Notes under the pieces: model-generated
Seen by the model: only the letters and a program-made list of their open reading frames with translations
The model's database searches: none
What the model was told of the DNA's origin: nothing
Translations under genes and position numbers: made by a program
Shown here: piece after piece, positions 18,394 to 26,577 of the stretch
Layout of the letters: the number at the start of each line of letters is the position of its first letter
Position numbering within the stretch: position 1 is the first letter of the stretch
From: Alectryocaccobium sp964389285
Lineage (GTDB): Bacteria > Bacillota > Clostridia > Lachnospirales > Lachnospiraceae
NCBI GenBank assembly: GCA_964389285.1
Contig: CAYMCZ010000009.1
Span: 24,106 to 88,105, forward strand
DNA length: 64,000 nt
Direction of reading: 5' to 3'

Positions 18394-19092
18394 ATGGGAA
18401 AAGATGTTATAATAGCATGTGATTTCGCAAGTGCCGATGATACATTTGCCTTTCTTGACAGGTTTACTCAAAAAAAACCTTTTGTAAAAATAGGCATGGA
18501 ACTGTATTATGCCGAAGGCCCTCGGATAGTAAAAGAATTAAAAAAACGGGGGCACCGGATATTTCTGGATCTGAAGCTTCACGACATCCCCAACACCGTA
18601 AAAAAAGCCATGAAAGTACTTTCGTCCATGGATGTGGATATATGCAATATACACGCTTCGGGTACAAAAAGGATGATGGAAGCCGCGCTTGAAGGCCTTA
18701 CAAGACCGGACGGCACAAGACCCTTGCTGATTGCCGTTACACAGCTTACTTCCACGGATCAGGAAGCGTTGGAAAATGACCTTCTGATCAAAGATTCAAT
18801 GGAAAATGTGGTTATGCACTATGCACTGAACGCAAAACAGGCCGGCCTTGACGGGGTTGTCTGCTCTCCTCTGGAGGCAGCTGCGGTACATGCATCCTGT
18901 GGAAGTGATTTTCTGACAGTAACTCCCGGCGTAAGATTTGCGGACGGAGACGTATCCGATCAGAAACGCGTTATGACCCCCGCACAGGCAAAGGCTGCGG
19001 GTTCTGATTATATAGTTGTCGGGCGTCCCGTAACACTGGCCGATGACCCGGTTCAGGCTTATGAGCGCTGCTGCAAAGAATTTTGTGACTGA
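18394..19092 (+). CDS. pyrF: Orotidine 5'-phosphate decarboxylase
   Basis: Converts OMP to UMP, the last step of the pathway. The 232-residue TIM-barrel protein carries IACDFASADDT, the catalytic FLDLKLHDIPNTV (Asp-Lys-Asp array) and VTPGVRFADGD, with the phosphate-binding IVVGRPVTLADDP at the C-terminus. It starts 24 bp after pyrD behind ACAGGAGAAA and is followed by pyrE after 20 bp. The length is typical of the short bacterial type 1 enzyme. Confidence 0.96.
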   Translation: MGKDVIIACDFASADDTFAFLDRFTQKKPFVKIGMELYYAEGPRIVKELKKRGHRIFLDLKLHDIPNTVKKAMKVLSSMDVDICNIHASGTKRMMEAALEGLTRPDGTRPLLIAVTQLTSTDQEALENDLLIKDSMENVVMHYALNAKQAGLDGVVCSPLEAAAVHASCGSDFLTVTPGVRFADGDVSDQKRVMTPAQAKAAGSDYIVVGRPVTLADDPVQAYERCCKEFCD

Positions 19093-19112
19093 ATTAATTA
19101 CAGGAGTATCAT

Positions 19113-19754
19113 ATGAATGTAAAACGAATTATAGCCAAAGACCTTTTGGAGATCAAAGCCGTTTTTTTCCGCCCCGACGATCCTTTTGTTTGGGCAAGCG
19201 GCATCAAAAGCCCGGTGTATTGCGACAACAGACTTACTTTGACATCGGTCAAGGTGCGCGACGACATAGAGAACGCCCTGGCCGATATCATAAAAGATAA
19301 ATATCCCGAAACCGAAGTCATAATGGGAACATCCACCGCAGGAATAGCTCATGCCGCTATTACCGGACATATCCTGCGTCTGCCTATGGGTTATGTGCGT
19401 TCAGGCTCCAAAGACCACGGGCGCAAAAACCAGATAGAGGGCCGTGTTTTGCCGGGACAGAAAGTCGTGGTTATCGAGGATCTTATTTCCACGGCAGGCA
19501 GTGTTATCGAAGTGGTAAACGTGCTTCGGGACGCGGGCGCAGAAGTTTTGGGGATAGTTTCGATCATGACGTACGGAATGAAAAAAAGCATCGAACGCCT
19601 TGCTTCGGCCGGAGTTGAAAACACATCCGTTACCGATTTTGACGTGATAGCTCAGGTTGCAGCCGAAGAAGGTTATATATCGGATTCCGATATTAAAAGG
19701 CTGCTTGCTTTCAGGGACAATCCCTCTGACGAAAGCTGGATCGACGCAAAATAA
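19113..19754 (+). CDS. pyrE: Orotate phosphoribosyltransferase
   Basis: Joins orotate and PRPP to give OMP. The 213-residue protein has the PRPP-binding motif VVVIEDLISTAGS near residue 121, plus VRSGSKDHGRKNQIEG, the flexible catalytic loop with lysine and histidine. It lies between pyrF and pyrB with short gaps. The C-terminal 30 residues end in a polar tail. Confidence 0.96.
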   Translation: MNVKRIIAKDLLEIKAVFFRPDDPFVWASGIKSPVYCDNRLTLTSVKVRDDIENALADIIKDKYPETEVIMGTSTAGIAHAAITGHILRLPMGYVRSGSKDHGRKNQIEGRVLPGQKVVVIEDLISTAGSVIEVVNVLRDAGAEVLGIVSIMTYGMKKSIERLASAGVENTSVTDFDVIAQVAAEEGYISDSDIKRLLAFRDNPSDESWIDAK

Positions 19755-19765
19755 GGAGGCGCTTT

Positions 19766-20881
19766 ATGAAAAGCATAATAGATATTCTGGATCTGAGTGT
19801 TGAGGAGCTTTATGACTTGATGGATACGGCCCTTGATATGATAAATAATCCCGAAAAATATGCTCATATCTGCGAAGGAAAAAAGCTTGTCACTCTTTTT
19901 TATGAACCTTCAACACGCACAAGAATGAGCTTCGAAGCCGCTATGTATGATCTCGGCGGCAAAGTGCTTTCCATGCAAAACGCCGCGTCTTCATCTGCCG
20001 CAAAAGGCGAAAGCGTATCTGATACGGCTAAAGTTATGGCCTGCTATGCAGACATTATAGCAATCCGTCATTTTAAAGAAGGCGCTGCCTTGACTGCCGC
20101 AAGAGCTGCCGATATACCTGTTATAAACGCCGGTGACGGAGGTCACTGCCATCCCACCCAGACTCTGGCCGATCTTCTGACTATTTACAGGGAAAAGGGC
20201 TCGCTTGACAATCTTACGATAGGCATGTGCGGAGATCTGAAATACGGACGCACCGTTCATTCGCTTATAAACGCCATGGCGCGTTACAACAACACAAAAT
20301 TTATTTTGATTTCACCGGAAGAGCTGAAGATTCCGGAATATGTTATTAAAGATACAATCGAAAAAAAGGGGCTTTCATACGAAGAAACCGTTTCTCTCGA
20401 ACAGGCGCTTCCAAAACTCGATATACTATATATGACGCGCATCCAGAGAGAACGTTTCAACAATCCGGACACCTATGAAAAACTGAAGGATTCATATGTG
20501 CTTACCCCCGAGCTTATGCGTCTTGCTCCCGCATCCTGCCGCATACTTCATCCGCTTCCGAGGGTTAACGAAATCAGCGTTAAAGTGGACGAAGACGAAA
20601 GAGCAAGTTATTTCAGGCAGTGCTCTAACGGAAAATTCATGCGTATGGCGCTGATTTTAAAGCTGCTTAGAGACGCGAAAGAATCGCCTGAAAAAATCAC
20701 TCCATATTCGGATATGGCTCTTTCAACCGAAGAGCTTCCCAACCCCGGAATGATTTGCGCAAATCCCAGATGTATAACTTCTATCGAGCAGGAAAGCGTA
20801 CATCTTATTAAAAGGGATCTTAAAGGCATTTACAGATGTATATACTGCGAGGCTCCGGTTTCGCTCTCTGACAATATTTAG
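19766..20881 (+). CDS. pyrB: Aspartate carbamoyltransferase with a C-terminal PyrI-like zinc domain
   Basis: Transfers the carbamoyl group from carbamoyl phosphate to aspartate. Residues 1-310 are a normal catalytic chain: FYEPSTRTRMSFE near 46, AAKGES (lysine 80 loop), HPTQTLADLLT near 129 and ILHPLPRVNEI near 260. The protein is 371 residues, about 60 longer than usual. The extra tail has cysteines at 331, 336, 358 and 361 (CANPRC, then YRCIYCEAP), closely matching the spacing of the zinc domain of the E. coli regulatory subunit PyrI (CxxxxC, about 22 residues, CxxC). The nucleotide-binding part of PyrI is absent, and no separate pyrI is present. The tail may hold the oligomer together without giving CTP control; that is inference. 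Confidence 0.95.
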   Translation: MKSIIDILDLSVEELYDLMDTALDMINNPEKYAHICEGKKLVTLFYEPSTRTRMSFEAAMYDLGGKVLSMQNAASSSAAKGESVSDTAKVMACYADIIAIRHFKEGAALTAARAADIPVINAGDGGHCHPTQTLADLLTIYREKGSLDNLTIGMCGDLKYGRTVHSLINAMARYNNTKFILISPEELKIPEYVIKDTIEKKGLSYEETVSLEQALPKLDILYMTRIQRERFNNPDTYEKLKDSYVLTPELMRLAPASCRILHPLPRVNEISVKVDEDERASYFRQCSNGKFMRMALILKLLRDAKESPEKITPYSDMALSTEELPNPGMICANPRCITSIEQESVHLIKRDLKGIYRCIYCEAPVSLSDNI

Positions 20882-20933
20882 CTTGCACCCGGATAATAAA
20901 AATTTTACAATAAAACCAGCTGTGGAGGAAAAT

Positions 20934-21422
20934 ATGAAAAAAGTCGGTATTATAATGGGAAGCGACAGCGATCTTCCGGTAATAAAAAAATCCGTCGATA
21001 TTTTAAAACAATTCGACGTTCCGTTTGAAGTTCACGTGTATTCGGCTCATAGAACTCCTGCCGAAGCTCATGATTTTGCAGTATCGGCAAGGACTAACGG
21101 CTTCGGCGTTATTATAGCCGCCGCAGGCATGGCGGCTCATCTTGCGGGAGCCATAGCGGCAAATACTACCCTTCCGGTCATCGGCATACCCTGCAAATCT
21201 TCAGTTCTGGACGGCATGGATGCTCTTCTTTCAACCGTTCAGATGCCATCCGGAATTCCTGTGGCGACAGTTGCGATAAACGCGGGTGCAAATGCCGCTC
21301 TGCTGGCTATACAGATATTGGCGGTTTCCGATCCGTCTCTTGCCGAAAAACTGAACGCAAAAAGAGCATCTGACGCAAAGGCCGTGCTTGAAAAAGACGC
21401 CGGCATAACAGAAAGACTTTAA
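20934..21422 (+). CDS. purE: N5-carboxyaminoimidazole ribonucleotide mutase
   Basis: Converts N5-CAIR to CAIR in purine synthesis. The 162-residue protein begins with GIIMGSDSDLPVIKK and has VYSAHRTPAEAHDFA with the class I histidine, then AAAGMAAHLAGAIAA and GIPCKSS. The start at 20934 follows TGTGGAGGAAAAT; an upstream in-frame ATG would add 17 residues without a binding site. Class I enzymes need PurK to make N5-CAIR, and purK is not in the window. This is the first purine gene after pyrB, 52 bp downstream on the same strand. Confidence 0.95.
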   Translation: MKKVGIIMGSDSDLPVIKKSVDILKQFDVPFEVHVYSAHRTPAEAHDFAVSARTNGFGVIIAAAGMAAHLAGAIAANTTLPVIGIPCKSSVLDGMDALLSTVQMPSGIPVATVAINAGANAALLAIQILAVSDPSLAEKLNAKRASDAKAVLEKDAGITERL

Positions 21423-21439
21423 AAACAAGGAGGCGCTTT

Positions 21440-22888
21440 ATGGGCGGTTTTTTCGGAATCACATCTAAAAAAGATTGTCTTGCGGATGTTTTTTTCGGTG
21501 TGGATTACCATTCTCATCTCGGTACAAAAAGAGGCGGTCTTGCTGTCTACGACAAAGATATCGGACTCCAAAGAGAGATACACAACATAGAAAATTCCCC
21601 TTTCAGAACTAAATTCGAAAAAGTGTTTCATAACATGAAAGGGACTTCCGCCATAGGCTGTATAAGCGACACTTACCCTCAGCCCATACTCATTAGATCC
21701 AAATTAGGTGCTTTTGCCATATCAAGCATTGGTATCATCAACAACTCTGCCGAGCTCATTGATAAATACCTGAAAAGCGGCGGTGTTCATTTTGACGCAA
21801 TGACAGGCGGAAAGGTCAACGATAACGAGCTTATCGCTTTTCTTATCTCACAAAAAAGCAACTTTGCCGAAGGCATCAGGTTCGCCCAACAGCAGATCGA
21901 AGGCACCGCCTCCATACTTATACTGACCGATGAAGGCTCTATTATAGCCGCAAGGGATCTGCTCGGAAGGCTCCCCGTACAGATCGGACATAATCCATAC
22001 GGATATGCCGTTTCATTTGAATCTTTCGCTTATCAGAAACTCGGATATGATTTTTACCGTGAACTCGGCCCCGGAGAAATCGTTGAGCTTACCTCTGAAT
22101 TCGTAAAACAGCTTATGCTGCCTGAAAAGAAAAAACGAATCTGTTCTTTTTTATGGAGCTATTACGGCTATCCTACGGCTACATATGAAGGATCAAACGT
22201 AGAGGTCATGAGATACAAAAACGGAAATATCATGGCTGAAACCGATATGGCAAACGAAGAATTCAATGCAGGAACACCCGCTTCGATAGCAAATATCGAC
22301 TATGTGGGAGGCGTACCGGACTCCGGTACACCCCACGCTATCGGATATGCCAATAAATCCGGAATTCCTTTTGCCAGGGCATTTATTAAATACACGCCTA
22401 CCTGGTCCAGAAGCTTTACTCCTACCAAGCAGGTCGAAAGAAACAAAATAGCCAAAATGAAACAGCTTCCGGTAAACGAGCTGATTAAAGATAAAAACCT
22501 GCTCTTTGTGGATGATTCCATTGTCAGGGGGACACAGCTTCGTGAAACCGTGGATTATTTATATGAAAGCGGGGCAAAATCCGTCCATATCAGATCCGCG
22601 TGTCCGCCTATAATGTACAGTTGCAAATACCTTAATTTTTCCAATTCCACAAGCGAAATGGAGCTGCTGGCACGACGGGTTATAATGGAAATCGAAGGCG
22701 AAGAAGGCTTTAATTACATTAACGAATACAGTGACGGCAAAACCGAAAGAGGGAAAAAACTCAGAAAAGTGATATGCGAAAAGCTGCACTTCTCTTCTTT
22801 GGAATTTCAATCTCTGGAAGGCGTTATAAAATCCATAGGAATAGATGCCTGTGATCTTTGTACATACTGCTGGGACGGAAAAGAATAA
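21440..22888 (+). CDS. purF: Amidophosphoribosyltransferase-like protein lacking the glutaminase cysteine
   Basis: By position and by its C-terminal phosphoribosyltransferase domain (LLFVDDSIVRGTQLRETV, near residue 354) this is PurF, which makes phosphoribosylamine from PRPP. The N-terminal glutamine amidohydrolase domain is altered. Normal PurF starts CGIFGI with Cys1 as nucleophile; this one starts MGGFFGITSKKDC. The conserved HRGQES that binds glutamine reads SHLGTKR. So the glutaminase reaction is probably lost, while folding is kept (NDNELIAFLI). The iron-sulphur type cysteines seem kept at the end (CDLCTYC). It may use free ammonia or be a separate subfamily. The ribosome binding context AAGGAGGCGCTTTATG is the same 16 nt as at pyrB. 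Confidence 0.85.
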   Translation: MGGFFGITSKKDCLADVFFGVDYHSHLGTKRGGLAVYDKDIGLQREIHNIENSPFRTKFEKVFHNMKGTSAIGCISDTYPQPILIRSKLGAFAISSIGIINNSAELIDKYLKSGGVHFDAMTGGKVNDNELIAFLISQKSNFAEGIRFAQQQIEGTASILILTDEGSIIAARDLLGRLPVQIGHNPYGYAVSFESFAYQKLGYDFYRELGPGEIVELTSEFVKQLMLPEKKKRICSFLWSYYGYPTATYEGSNVEVMRYKNGNIMAETDMANEEFNAGTPASIANIDYVGGVPDSGTPHAIGYANKSGIPFARAFIKYTPTWSRSFTPTKQVERNKIAKMKQLPVNELIKDKNLLFVDDSIVRGTQLRETVDYLYESGAKSVHIRSACPPIMYSCKYLNFSNSTSEMELLARRVIMEIEGEEGFNYINEYSDGKTERGKKLRKVICEKLHFSSLEFQSLEGVIKSIGIDACDLCTYCWDGKE

Positions 22889-22910
22889 AATCTATAAGGA
22901 GACTCAATAT

Positions 22911-23954
22911 ATGAATAAACAGTCAAAATCCGAAGCTTACGCCGCATCGGGCGTTGATATTACGGCAGGTTACAAATCTGTCGAACTTATGAAAACGCAT
23001 ATAGCCAAAACTCTGACGTCCGGAGTCTGTTCCGACGTGGGCGGTTTCGGCGGTCTGTTCGAGCCTGATCTGACAGGTATCGAAAAACCCGTACTCGTCA
23101 GCGGGACCGACGGAGTCGGTACAAAACTGAAAATAGCCTTTCTTATGGATAAACACGATACTGTCGGTATCGACTGTGTCGCTATGTGCGTAAATGATAT
23201 AATATGCTGCGGGGCACGCCCTCTTTTCTTCCTGGATTATATTGCCTGCGGAAAAAACTATCCCGAAAAAATCGCAGAGATCGTAAAAGGAGTCTGTGAC
23301 GGCTGCATACAGTCCGGCGCTGCTCTTATAGGCGGCGAAACTGCCGAAATGCCCGGATTTTATCCCGTAGACGAATATGACCTTGCCGGATACAGTACAG
23401 GTATCGTCGATAAATCCAGGATAATCGATCACAGCACCATGAAAGACGGAGATGTCATAATCGGTCTGCCCTCAAGCGGCGTTCATTCAAACGGTTTTTC
23501 ACTTGTCCGCAAAGTTTTTGATGTTGAAAATGCCGATCTCAAAACCCCTTTAAAAGAACTTGACGGCAAAAGCCTCGGCGAAACTTTGCTTGCACCCACA
23601 AAAATTTATGTAAAACCCGTGCTTGCCCTCCTTGAAAAAGTGAAAGTCAAAGGGATTTCACATATAACCGGCGGCGGATTCTATGAAAATATTCCCCGAA
23701 GCATCCCGGACGGCCTGTGTGCCAGAATATATAAAAAAGATATTCGCGTGCTTCCGATTTTCAAACTAATCGCAAAAACAGGAAACATTTCCGAAAGAGA
23801 CATGTATAATACCTTTAATATGGGTGTCGGTATGAGCATTATCGTATCTGAAGAAGATGCTGATACGGCACTTGAAATCCTGAAAGCTAACGGTGAAAAT
23901 GCCTATATAATCGGTGACATCATTAAAGGCAGTGAAAAAATCACTCTGCTTTAA
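22911..23954 (+). CDS. purM: Phosphoribosylformylglycinamidine cyclo-ligase (AIR synthetase)
   Basis: Closes the imidazole ring, turning FGAM to AIR with ATP. The chosen start at 22911 (MNKQSKSEAY) follows ATAAGGAGACTC and gives 347 residues; the longer frame would overlap purF by 44 bp. Typical stretches are YAASGVDITAGYKSVELMK, VSGTDGVGTKLKIAF, DCVAMCVNDIICCGARPLFFLDY, GGETAEMPGFY and HITGGGFYENIPR. The order purF-purM-purN is common in bacteria. Confidence 0.97.
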   Translation: MNKQSKSEAYAASGVDITAGYKSVELMKTHIAKTLTSGVCSDVGGFGGLFEPDLTGIEKPVLVSGTDGVGTKLKIAFLMDKHDTVGIDCVAMCVNDIICCGARPLFFLDYIACGKNYPEKIAEIVKGVCDGCIQSGAALIGGETAEMPGFYPVDEYDLAGYSTGIVDKSRIIDHSTMKDGDVIIGLPSSGVHSNGFSLVRKVFDVENADLKTPLKELDGKSLGETLLAPTKIYVKPVLALLEKVKVKGISHITGGGFYENIPRSIPDGLCARIYKKDIRVLPIFKLIAKTGNISERDMYNTFNMGVGMSIIVSEEDADTALEILKANGENAYIIGDIIKGSEKITLL

Positions 23955-23981
23955 TTTGCAAATAAAATACGGGAAAAAAAT

Positions 23982-24596
23982 ATGTCCAGAAAAAAAACCA
24001 GAATAGCCGTTTTAGTTTCCGGAGGCGGTACAAATCTGCAGGCTCTTATCAACGCTCAAAATAAAGGCGAGCTTAAAAGCGGTGTAATCAGTCTTGTTAT
24101 ATCAAGCAAAGAAGGCGTTTATGCCCTTAAAAGAGCCGAAAAAGCAGGCATTCCTTCTGTAGTAATCTCAAAAAATGATTGCGGCAGCCAGGAAGCCTTT
24201 GAAAAAGCCATTATGTCCACGCTGGATAAAGCAGACATACAACTTATAGTTCTTGCCGGATTTTTGTCGATACTCAGCGAAAAGTTTACCGGGAAATACG
24301 ACAAACGAATAATAAACGTACACCCCTCTCTCATACCGTCTTTCTGCGGCAAAGGCTTCTACGGACTGAAAGTTCATGAGGCCGCGCTTGAGAAAGGCGT
24401 AAAAATAACCGGTGCGACCGTTCATTTTGTAAATGAGATTCCGGACGGAGGGGAAATAATTCTTCAAAAAGCCGTTAAAATAAAACCGGATGATACTCCA
24501 GAAACCCTTCAGAAGCGGGTTATGCGTCTTGCCGAATGGAAGCTGCTTCCCGCGGCGGTTGAAATAGTTTCATCTGAAATTGCATCTGAAAAATAG
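23982..24596 (+). CDS. purN: Phosphoribosylglycinamide formyltransferase (10-formyl-THF type)
   Basis: Formylates GAR with 10-formyltetrahydrofolate. The 204-residue protein begins RIAVLVSGGGTNLQALI and has VLAGFLSILSEKFTGKYDKRIINVHPSLIPSFCGKG, where the Asn-His-Asp catalytic group is represented by N and H in NVHP and by PDGGEIILQ downstream. Normal length. The ribosome binding site is weak (GGGAAAAAAAT), so translation may depend on purM coupling 27 bp upstream. Confidence 0.95.
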   Translation: MSRKKTRIAVLVSGGGTNLQALINAQNKGELKSGVISLVISSKEGVYALKRAEKAGIPSVVISKNDCGSQEAFEKAIMSTLDKADIQLIVLAGFLSILSEKFTGKYDKRIINVHPSLIPSFCGKGFYGLKVHEAALEKGVKITGATVHFVNEIPDGGEIILQKAVKIKPDDTPETLQKRVMRLAEWKLLPAAVEIVSSEIASEK

Positions 24597-24628
24597 CAAA
24601 CTTTATTCATTCGGAGGTTTTACTGAAT

Positions 24629-25348
24629 ATGGAAATCTATAAAATCAATGATATCGACAAACTCATTCTCGGCAATTCGTACGTCGGCAGAGGCATTGTC
24701 ATCGGTAAAAGTGCAGACGGCACAAAAGCCTGTTCCGCCTATTTTATCATGGGCCGCAGTGCAAACAGCCGCAACCGTATCTTTACGGAAAAAAACGGTG
24801 AAGTTTTTACGGAACCGTTCGACGCTTCAAAGGTCGAAGACCCTTCTCTTATTATTTATGCGGCAATCAGAAAATACGAAAACCATCTGATCGTTACCAA
24901 CGGCGACCAGACAGATACCATATATGAGTCCCTGGAATCCGGCGGCACTTTTGAAAAAGCCCTTGATACTCGCCGCTTTGAGCCTGACGCACCCAATCTC
25001 ACACCACGTATCAGCGGCATGCTTTCTTTTGAAAACAATGATTTTTCTTATAAAATGAGCATCCTGAAAAGCATAGATGCCGAAGGCAGCGATTGTGCGC
25101 GTTATACGTTTTCATATCCGTCCGTTTCCGGTCTCGGGCACTTTCTGCATACCTACGTGTGCAACGGCAATCCCATTCCCACATTTCAGGGCGAACCTGA
25201 GCGTATCGCCATTCCTGATGATATCGATGTTTTCACTTCGAAGCTCTGGGAAGCCCTTGATACGGAAAACAAAATTTCGCTCTATGTAAGATATACTGAT
25301 CTTAAAACACTCAAAGAAGAAAACAGGCTCATAAACAAAAACCGGTAA
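24629..25348 (+). CDS. purO: IMP cyclohydrolase, PurO type
   Basis: Closes FAICAR to IMP, the final step of purine synthesis. The 239-residue protein matches the PurO family first known from archaea: NSYVGRGIVIGKSADG, FIMGRSANSRNRIF, YAAIRKYENHLIVTNGDQTD and TPRISGML. The start follows TCGGAGGTTTTACTGAAT. In most bacteria this activity is the N-terminal domain of bifunctional PurH. Here the next gene is a transformylase without that domain, so the two last steps are split between neighbours. The assignment from motifs and context is firm; no activity is shown. Confidence 0.88.
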   Translation: MEIYKINDIDKLILGNSYVGRGIVIGKSADGTKACSAYFIMGRSANSRNRIFTEKNGEVFTEPFDASKVEDPSLIIYAAIRKYENHLIVTNGDQTDTIYESLESGGTFEKALDTRRFEPDAPNLTPRISGMLSFENNDFSYKMSILKSIDAEGSDCARYTFSYPSVSGLGHFLHTYVCNGNPIPTFQGEPERIAIPDDIDVFTSKLWEALDTENKISLYVRYTDLKTLKEENRLINKNR

Positions 25349-25369
25349 TACCGATTCGGGAGGTGTGCG

Positions 25370-26554
25370 ATGAAAGAATTTGAACTTAAATACGGATGTA
25401 ATCCAAACCAGAAACCTGCCAAAATATATATGAACGACGGGAGCGATCTTCCCATAGAAATACTCTCCGGCCGTCCGGGATATATTAATTTCCTGGATGC
25501 GTTCAATTCCTGGCAGCTTGTCAAAGAACTGAAAGAAGCATTAGGGATGCCGGCTGCCGCATCATTTAAACATGTAAGTCCGACCTCTGCCGCAATAGGC
25601 ACCATTCTTCCGGACAAGCTGAAAAAAGCCTGTTTCGTGGATGACGTAGAAGGTCTTGACGACTCTCCTCTTGCCTGTGCATACGCCAGAGCAAGAGGCA
25701 CGGACCGCATGTGTTCTTTCGGAGACTGGATCGCGCTTTCAGACGTTTGCGACGTTACGACCGCAAAACTCATACAGCGTGAAGTTTCAGACGGCGTGAT
25801 CGCACCCGGATATGACAGCGAAGCGCTTGAAATTCTCAAATCCAAACGCAAAGGGAATTACAACATCGTAAAAATCGATCCCGCTTATGAGCCTCAGCTT
25901 CAGGAAACAAAACAGGTATTCGGGATTACATTCGAACAGGGCCGCAACAACTTCCTCATAAATAAAGAGCTTCTTTCAAATGTGGTTACCAAAAACTCCT
26001 TACTCCCGGAAGAAGCCAAAAGAGATCTTGTCGTTGCTCTTATCACTCTCAAATACACACAGTCAAATTCGGTTTGCTACGCATTTGACGGACAGGCAAT
26101 CGGCGTTGGCGCAGGTCAGCAGTCCCGTATTCACTGCACAAGGCTTGCAGGCGGCAAAGCCGACACCTGGTTTTTGCGCCAGTCAGATAAAGTGCTGAAT
26201 CTGCCGTTCAAACCTGAACTCGGACGTCCCGATAGAGACAATGTAATTGACGGATATATAAATAAAAACGAAGAAGACGTATGCGCCGACGGTATCTGGC
26301 AAAACTATTTCACCGAAAGACCTGAACCGTTTACCTACGAAGAACAGAAAGCATACCTTTCGACTATCGACGGCGTATCTCTCGGATCTGACGCTTTCTT
26401 CCCTTTCAGCGACAATATAGACCGTGCAAGAGCAAGCGGGGTTCTCTATATAGCGCAGCCGGGCGGTTCCATCCGTGATCAGATAGTCATCGACTACTGC
26501 GACAAATACGGAATAGCCATGGCTTTTACGGGCATGCGTCTCTTCCATCATTAA
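25370..26554 (+). CDS. AICAR transformylase (PurH C-terminal domain as a separate protein)
   Basis: Transfers a formyl group from 10-formyltetrahydrofolate to AICAR. The 394-residue protein opens with FELKYGCNPNQKPA and has ASFKHVSPTSAAIG (the KH pair of the active site), ARGTDRMCSFGDWIALSD, YTQSNSVCYAFDGQAIGVGAGQQSRIHCTRLA and DAFFPFSDNIDRA. It lacks the N-terminal MGS-like IMP cyclohydrolase domain of ordinary PurH (about 510-530 residues). The missing activity is supplied by the purO-type gene 21 bp upstream. An AATTCGGGAGGTG-like site precedes the ATG. Confidence 0.93.
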   Translation: MKEFELKYGCNPNQKPAKIYMNDGSDLPIEILSGRPGYINFLDAFNSWQLVKELKEALGMPAAASFKHVSPTSAAIGTILPDKLKKACFVDDVEGLDDSPLACAYARARGTDRMCSFGDWIALSDVCDVTTAKLIQREVSDGVIAPGYDSEALEILKSKRKGNYNIVKIDPAYEPQLQETKQVFGITFEQGRNNFLINKELLSNVVTKNSLLPEEAKRDLVVALITLKYTQSNSVCYAFDGQAIGVGAGQQSRIHCTRLAGGKADTWFLRQSDKVLNLPFKPELGRPDRDNVIDGYINKNEEDVCADGIWQNYFTERPEPFTYEEQKAYLSTIDGVSLGSDAFFPFSDNIDRARASGVLYIAQPGGSIRDQIVIDYCDKYGIAMAFTGMRLFHH

Positions 26555-26577
26555 TTTTTTCAGGAGGATTATCGTAA

